The translations under genes were made by a program, and so were the position numbers. 64,000 nt of DNA, from the NCBI GenBank assembly GCA_963662155.1, contig OY759270.1, positions 15,565,009 through 15,629,008 on the forward strand, in the 5' to 3' direction. This DNA comes from Lamellibrachia columna (taxonomy: Eukaryota; Annelida; Polychaeta; Sabellida; Siboglinidae). Positions 22,900 to 64,000 of the stretch are shown in pieces; position 1 is the first letter of the stretch; the number at the start of each line of letters is the position of its first letter. The notes beneath the pieces are model-generated. The model saw only the letters and a program-made list of their open reading frames with translations. It was not told the DNA's origin and did not search any database.

Positions 22900-24340
22900 A
22901 TATAGAGAGGTCCAACGAGCATGACATGCAGCCCAGGAGTACGCCTCAAATGTCGGAAACCTGGACATATGGCCAGAGATTGTCACTCTGCTGGATACGG
23001 CAAGGGAGTGGGGATTTGCTGCTTCTGTGAAAAGCTGGTTCACCATCAGAGAGAATGTACCACATTCAAGGACGCACAGGTGAAGGCGGGATATGGCCAG
23101 CAGATGTCAAACTAGGTTGATCCATTTCTACGGGCCGAGTGGTGGAGAAATGATTGACTGGCTCGACAAGACCTGACAATGACAACTTAGAATGTCTGGT
23201 TGGTCATGCACCAACACTAGAAGTGAAGATGGGAGGCATTCCAGTCAGTGGTGTGTCTGATAGACACCTGCAGTCAAGTGACAACTGTCACCGATAGTTT
23301 CTTCAAAGAACATTTGAAAGTATTGACTGCCGATGTGATGGATCCCAAGAGTTAGTTGGTCATCACAGCAGCAAATGGAATTGAAATGCAGGATATGTGG
23401 AGATAGATTTGGAAGTTTGCAGAATATGTACTCGTAATTACCGATGTCTTCACAAAGTTAACAATTGCAGTTGTAACCCAAAACCAGAATGCAGAGACAG
23501 TAGCCAAACCACTGGTTACACAATGGTTTGAACCTTACAGTATTCCGCAGAGGATACATGGTGATAATGGACGCAACTTCAATTCAGTGTTAGTGTTACT
23601 AAGTGAACTTTGCAAATTATGTGGAATTCAGCATCCTCATACTATTCCTTACCACCCAGCTGTGATGGGCAGCGCAAGCGGTTTAACCGAACACTGCATG
23701 ACCTTCTGAGAACATTATCTGAAAGGAAGAAGAAGGTGGGCTGAGCACATACATGAGGTGGTCGTCACCAACAACATCTGCAAGATGCATATCAACTTGC
23801 ATGGAGATAGCTGCAATGTGAGGCTGATAGTCGTAAGGCACACGATCTTCCCTTGTCATCTGAACAGAGTATATCATGGAAAACATGACATTCGAGGTCG
23901 CGACAAATTCAAGATGTTTGGGAAAATAAAGTATACAAAGTTGTTGCGAGAAAGAAAAAGAATGATGTTTACGTGATTGAACCAGCTGACGGACAAACTG
24001 TGAATCGGGTTCATCTTCGACTGTGTCCCCAACCGGGAACAACATCAAAGCGGAAGCTGTCCTGCCTTCCTGATGATAAGATAGTAGATTGAAAAGTAGA
24101 ATCATCCAACGACGACGATGAGCAGCTGCAGTGGAGAAACATAACAAACATCACTTCCACAACAAACACTGGAACATGTGAGCAGCAGTGATGACATCAG
24201 TGACAGTCCTATAAACCAAGGCTGTGATGTAATGACAGACACCTCTAGTGAGGCAGAAAGTACATTACAACAGTGCTGGCGATCATCACGAACTACAGCA
24301 GGATGGCATTCAAAGCATTCTAGAGAGCCATGTTCGGCAT
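22900..24340 (+). mobile_element. Decayed Ty3/gypsy-type retrotransposon, internally deleted
   Basis: In order along the plus strand and across many frameshifts and stops: a gag nucleocapsid zinc knuckle (KCRKPGHMARDC, whose first Cys position is Arg) and a second Cys-rich knuckle; a protease-like segment with DTCSQVTTVTDSFF in place of the usual DTG; then, after a large gap, an integrase core with ITDVFTK and HGDNGRNF (the first two acidic residues), and a C-terminal YVIEPADGQ..NRVH-type domain. Reverse transcriptase and RNase H are absent, so about half of pol was deleted. No clear LTRs were found. Inactive relic. Confidence 0.75.
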
Positions 24341-24919
24341 TGAATAGACACTAATGTTAACATTACTCATGTTTACTTAACATTAGGACAATGTTAGCAT
24401 AAGAGGAATGGATGTATTTTACAGACAATATTGTGAACAGCACCAATGTGGTGAAACTATGTTACTCAACAGATGTGTATGTATGTATGTTATCTTACAC
24501 TGGACACTATGATATACAAATATCATTCTTACTTGTTCTGTTTGTATTTGTACAGGTTAAAGCAAGTCCTGGTTCATTCCTGATTGTGGCCAGTTGTCTT
24601 TTTTACTGTCTCTTCTTTCATCTTTTATTTTTGGTCTTTAGGCATAAGCTTACCACCCGCAGCCTACACTTGTGTCAGTCCTGTGATGACTCATGGGCCG
24701 GATGGTGTGGGCAGGTACTCTGAGTTGATGGAGATGAATCTTGTGTGGTACTTCAACAACATGCTGATGCACAGTTTATTCCTTCGGGTCTGGAGGGTAG
24801 CATAATTGTGTTGTCTTATCAGATATTCTGTTTTCAGGTTTGCCTGTTTGGATCATGTGAGAAAGGTCCGTCTGAAACCACCAGTTCATTAGCATCATCC
24901 ATAAACTAGAAACACAGGT

Positions 24920-62269
<37,350 letters not shown>

Positions 62270-62723
62270 TCAACAGAGGCAGATCCAATGGCCAACTAAT
62301 AGTTTTAGGGCCAAATGAAACTGCTAAGTAATCAATATTTCACAACTTATGGGAGATGTGTTTATTAGACTTAGTTTCTTAGGAGATTATGCTATTGCTA
62401 CTGCTATTGCTACTGCTATTGCTACTGCTATCCATGTGGCTAAAGAGATTGGTGAAATCATTTTCAGTTTTGGTTAGATGACACATTTGTTGAAGTAATC
62501 ATTACATATCTGAATGTGCATTGCATGACTATGGGGAATACTCAGGTAGACTAAACAATTGTAATAACTGCATATTTACATGGTTTCTTATATTGGTGTA
62601 TATTAGTACAGTGGGAATCTCAACAAATGACATTACTCATCCAGTGTGAAAGCAAAGCGTAATTGTTTTGTTTTCCATAATGAATGAATGTAGAAGATAT
62701 TGTTCACATATCAAAATACAAGT

Positions 62724-62808
62724 AATAAAATAATATCATGTCATTTAATATAACAGTATTTATACTTGAGTCAGGGTAGTTTTTGTATGTTTTTTTTCTT
62801 CAAATAAA
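62724..62808 (+). terminator. SHPRH: Poly(A) signals of SHPRH
   Basis: AATAAA occurs at 62724-62729 and again at 62803-62808; the second is followed by a GU-rich GGTTGTTG. The predicted 3' UTR is 450-550 bases. Confidence 0.55.
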
Positions 62809-62932
62809 CAGGTTGTTGCAAACACATTTCATATTGGTTATGTTTTCTGCATTTTATAACCTAACACAGGGGGACAACAGATGAATGTACTCCCCTTTCG
62901 CAAAACTTGCCCAATGATTGCTATTTCCTCAG

Positions 62933-63053
62933 GAATATTTTGGGATGTGAGGCAGTTCGTAGGGATGTCCTTTTGCGGCTAGCTCTGTTTGAAGTTGGAA
63001 GTATTGCGTCATTGAGGATGCTCTGGAACATCTTTGCCCTACAGGAGGAGGAG
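62933..63053 (+). CDS. Coding-like exon of an unidentified downstream gene
   Basis: After a strong acceptor (GATTGCTATTTCCTCAG) one frame reads NILGCEAVRRDVLLRLALFE, then VGSIASLRMLWNIF and ALQEEE, up to a GTAACA donor; 121 bases. Amphipathic Leu/Arg/Glu-rich composition is typical of a helical protein segment and unlike the surrounding non-coding DNA. The frame also stays open upstream to another acceptor at 62869. It lies after the SHPRH poly(A) signals, so it is probably another gene or an alternative SHPRH end. No family recognised. Confidence 0.4.
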
Positions 63054-63059
63054 GTAACA

Positions 63060-64000
63060 TGTTACTGTATTGAGTAGGGTTGGCGCATCTCTAATATATC
63101 AAGTGAAATGTGGTCATTTGACCAGTCTATCCTGTGTGAGCGTGTGACTGGAATGCCTACCTGCACAGAGTAACATCTGGCTCAGGGGCACTAAATACAC
63201 CACCATCCTTGAGACTAATTCCACGTGTTATAGGTATGTTTTGTATGTCCAATGCATGCAGCGTGTTTGGGGTCTCGAATCACACTGATTTGTTAATTAA
63301 GGGTATACCTTTTGACGCCTTTCTTTTCAGAGGAACTCTACATAACTTTAGTTAATATTAATAAAATATGTTAATGAATTATACTATATATATATATATC
63401 ATGAAACAATGCATATTTTACACTTTAAATTGTATCTGTTTGGTTTTACTCCATCAACTTAAAAGGGGTATATATTTTTTAATTTTTGTCTTGTGGAATG
63501 TGACTCCAATCCACGTGAAAAAAATATATTTTTGACATTATGTCTAAAAGAGTCTGTTGGGGGTCAGTTAGATAACTTTCAATGATGGTATAATGGCAGT
63601 GTATTGAGTGCCCTTCCCTGGGCCTTTGGCATGGTGAAGATTGTCTTAGTTCTCTGTAAGAAGCAACACTCTATCCTGTGTGGATGTGTGTTCTCAAGAA
63701 GTGGGACAGGGCCTACCACGTCTTTCTGAACACCAAACCACTTTCCTGCATCTTTGGCTATATCATCTGTTACACCCTTCATGGGTGGGTCTGGGTGAAG
63801 ATTCCCCCCACCTGACATTATGGTGTTCTTGACGGCGATTGAAGGGTGGCCTGTCTCTGCCTATTTCAGTCTTGTTTAGTTTCTTACGTTTGGAAGCACT
63901 GGGCAGGGTACGGATGTCCCGTCCTTCTGGTTATACAGCGATTTGTTAACTGACACTGTCGTGATTTTTTTTTTTTTTTAAATGAGGCGTAATGCAATAA
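63060..64000. other. Non-coding or unassigned end of window
   Basis: No convincing exon. A minus-strand frame at 63579-63818 is open for 79 codons and rather evenly composed, but has no recognised motif and no clear splice context. A T-run lies at 63965-63979. Confidence 0.3.

Noticed and set aside
63579..63818. 79-residue minus-strand ORF
   Set aside because: No recognisable motif or splice context; left as unassigned.

Overview
This is a gene-poor, intron-rich, repeat-laden eukaryotic nuclear window, almost certainly from an invertebrate animal. The evidence is two conserved animal genes with many GT-AG introns, CR1-like LINEs, tRNA-derived SINEs, hAT, pogo-like and TTAA-target DNA transposons, a decayed Ty3/gypsy element, and many AT-rich microsatellites and minisatellites. 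I cannot name the phylum from sequence alone.

Layout. About 1-4660: mostly non-coding, with two decayed LINE reverse-transcriptase tails and, on the minus strand, a likely first exon encoding a 25-residue signal peptide behind a TATA box. About 6497-20627, minus strand: a complete akirin gene (nuclear adaptor that links transcription factors to chromatin remodelling) in four coding exons, the last only 11 bases long. Its 8.5-kb second intron is packed with nested transposons: two related TTAA-flanked elements lie head to head, and one of them was later broken by a GC-rich hAT element and by a second TTAA element carrying an intact two-exon gene with a Mutator-like transposase domain. About 20750-24400: a short TATA-driven candidate exon facing away from akirin, a CR1-like LINE tail and a decayed gypsy internal region.

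24920-62269, plus strand: the full coding region of the SHPRH orthologue (SNF2/PHD/RING helicase and E3 ubiquitin ligase, error-free branch of DNA damage tolerance), which I assembled into 30 coding exons and about 1,769 residues. All introns fit GT-AG except two that need GC donors. Helicase motifs, PHD finger and RING finger are all present, but no linker-histone (H15) domain is visible where vertebrate SHPRH has one. The protein also has an internally duplicated low-complexity linker and a repeat-bearing C-terminal extension. Its introns hold a nearly intact Rex1/CR1-like LINE, several SINEs, three hAT-type non-autonomous elements with clear 8-bp target duplications, a pogo-like element, small inverted-repeat elements and many minisatellites, some sitting right on splice sites. 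Beyond 62.8 kb one further coding-like exon of an unidentified gene appears.

Akirin and SHPRH are divergently oriented about 4.3 kb apart; both act in the nucleus, but nothing in the sequence shows that they are co-regulated. Exon borders were placed by hand from splice signals, phase and comparison with remembered family sequences, so a few could be off by a base.
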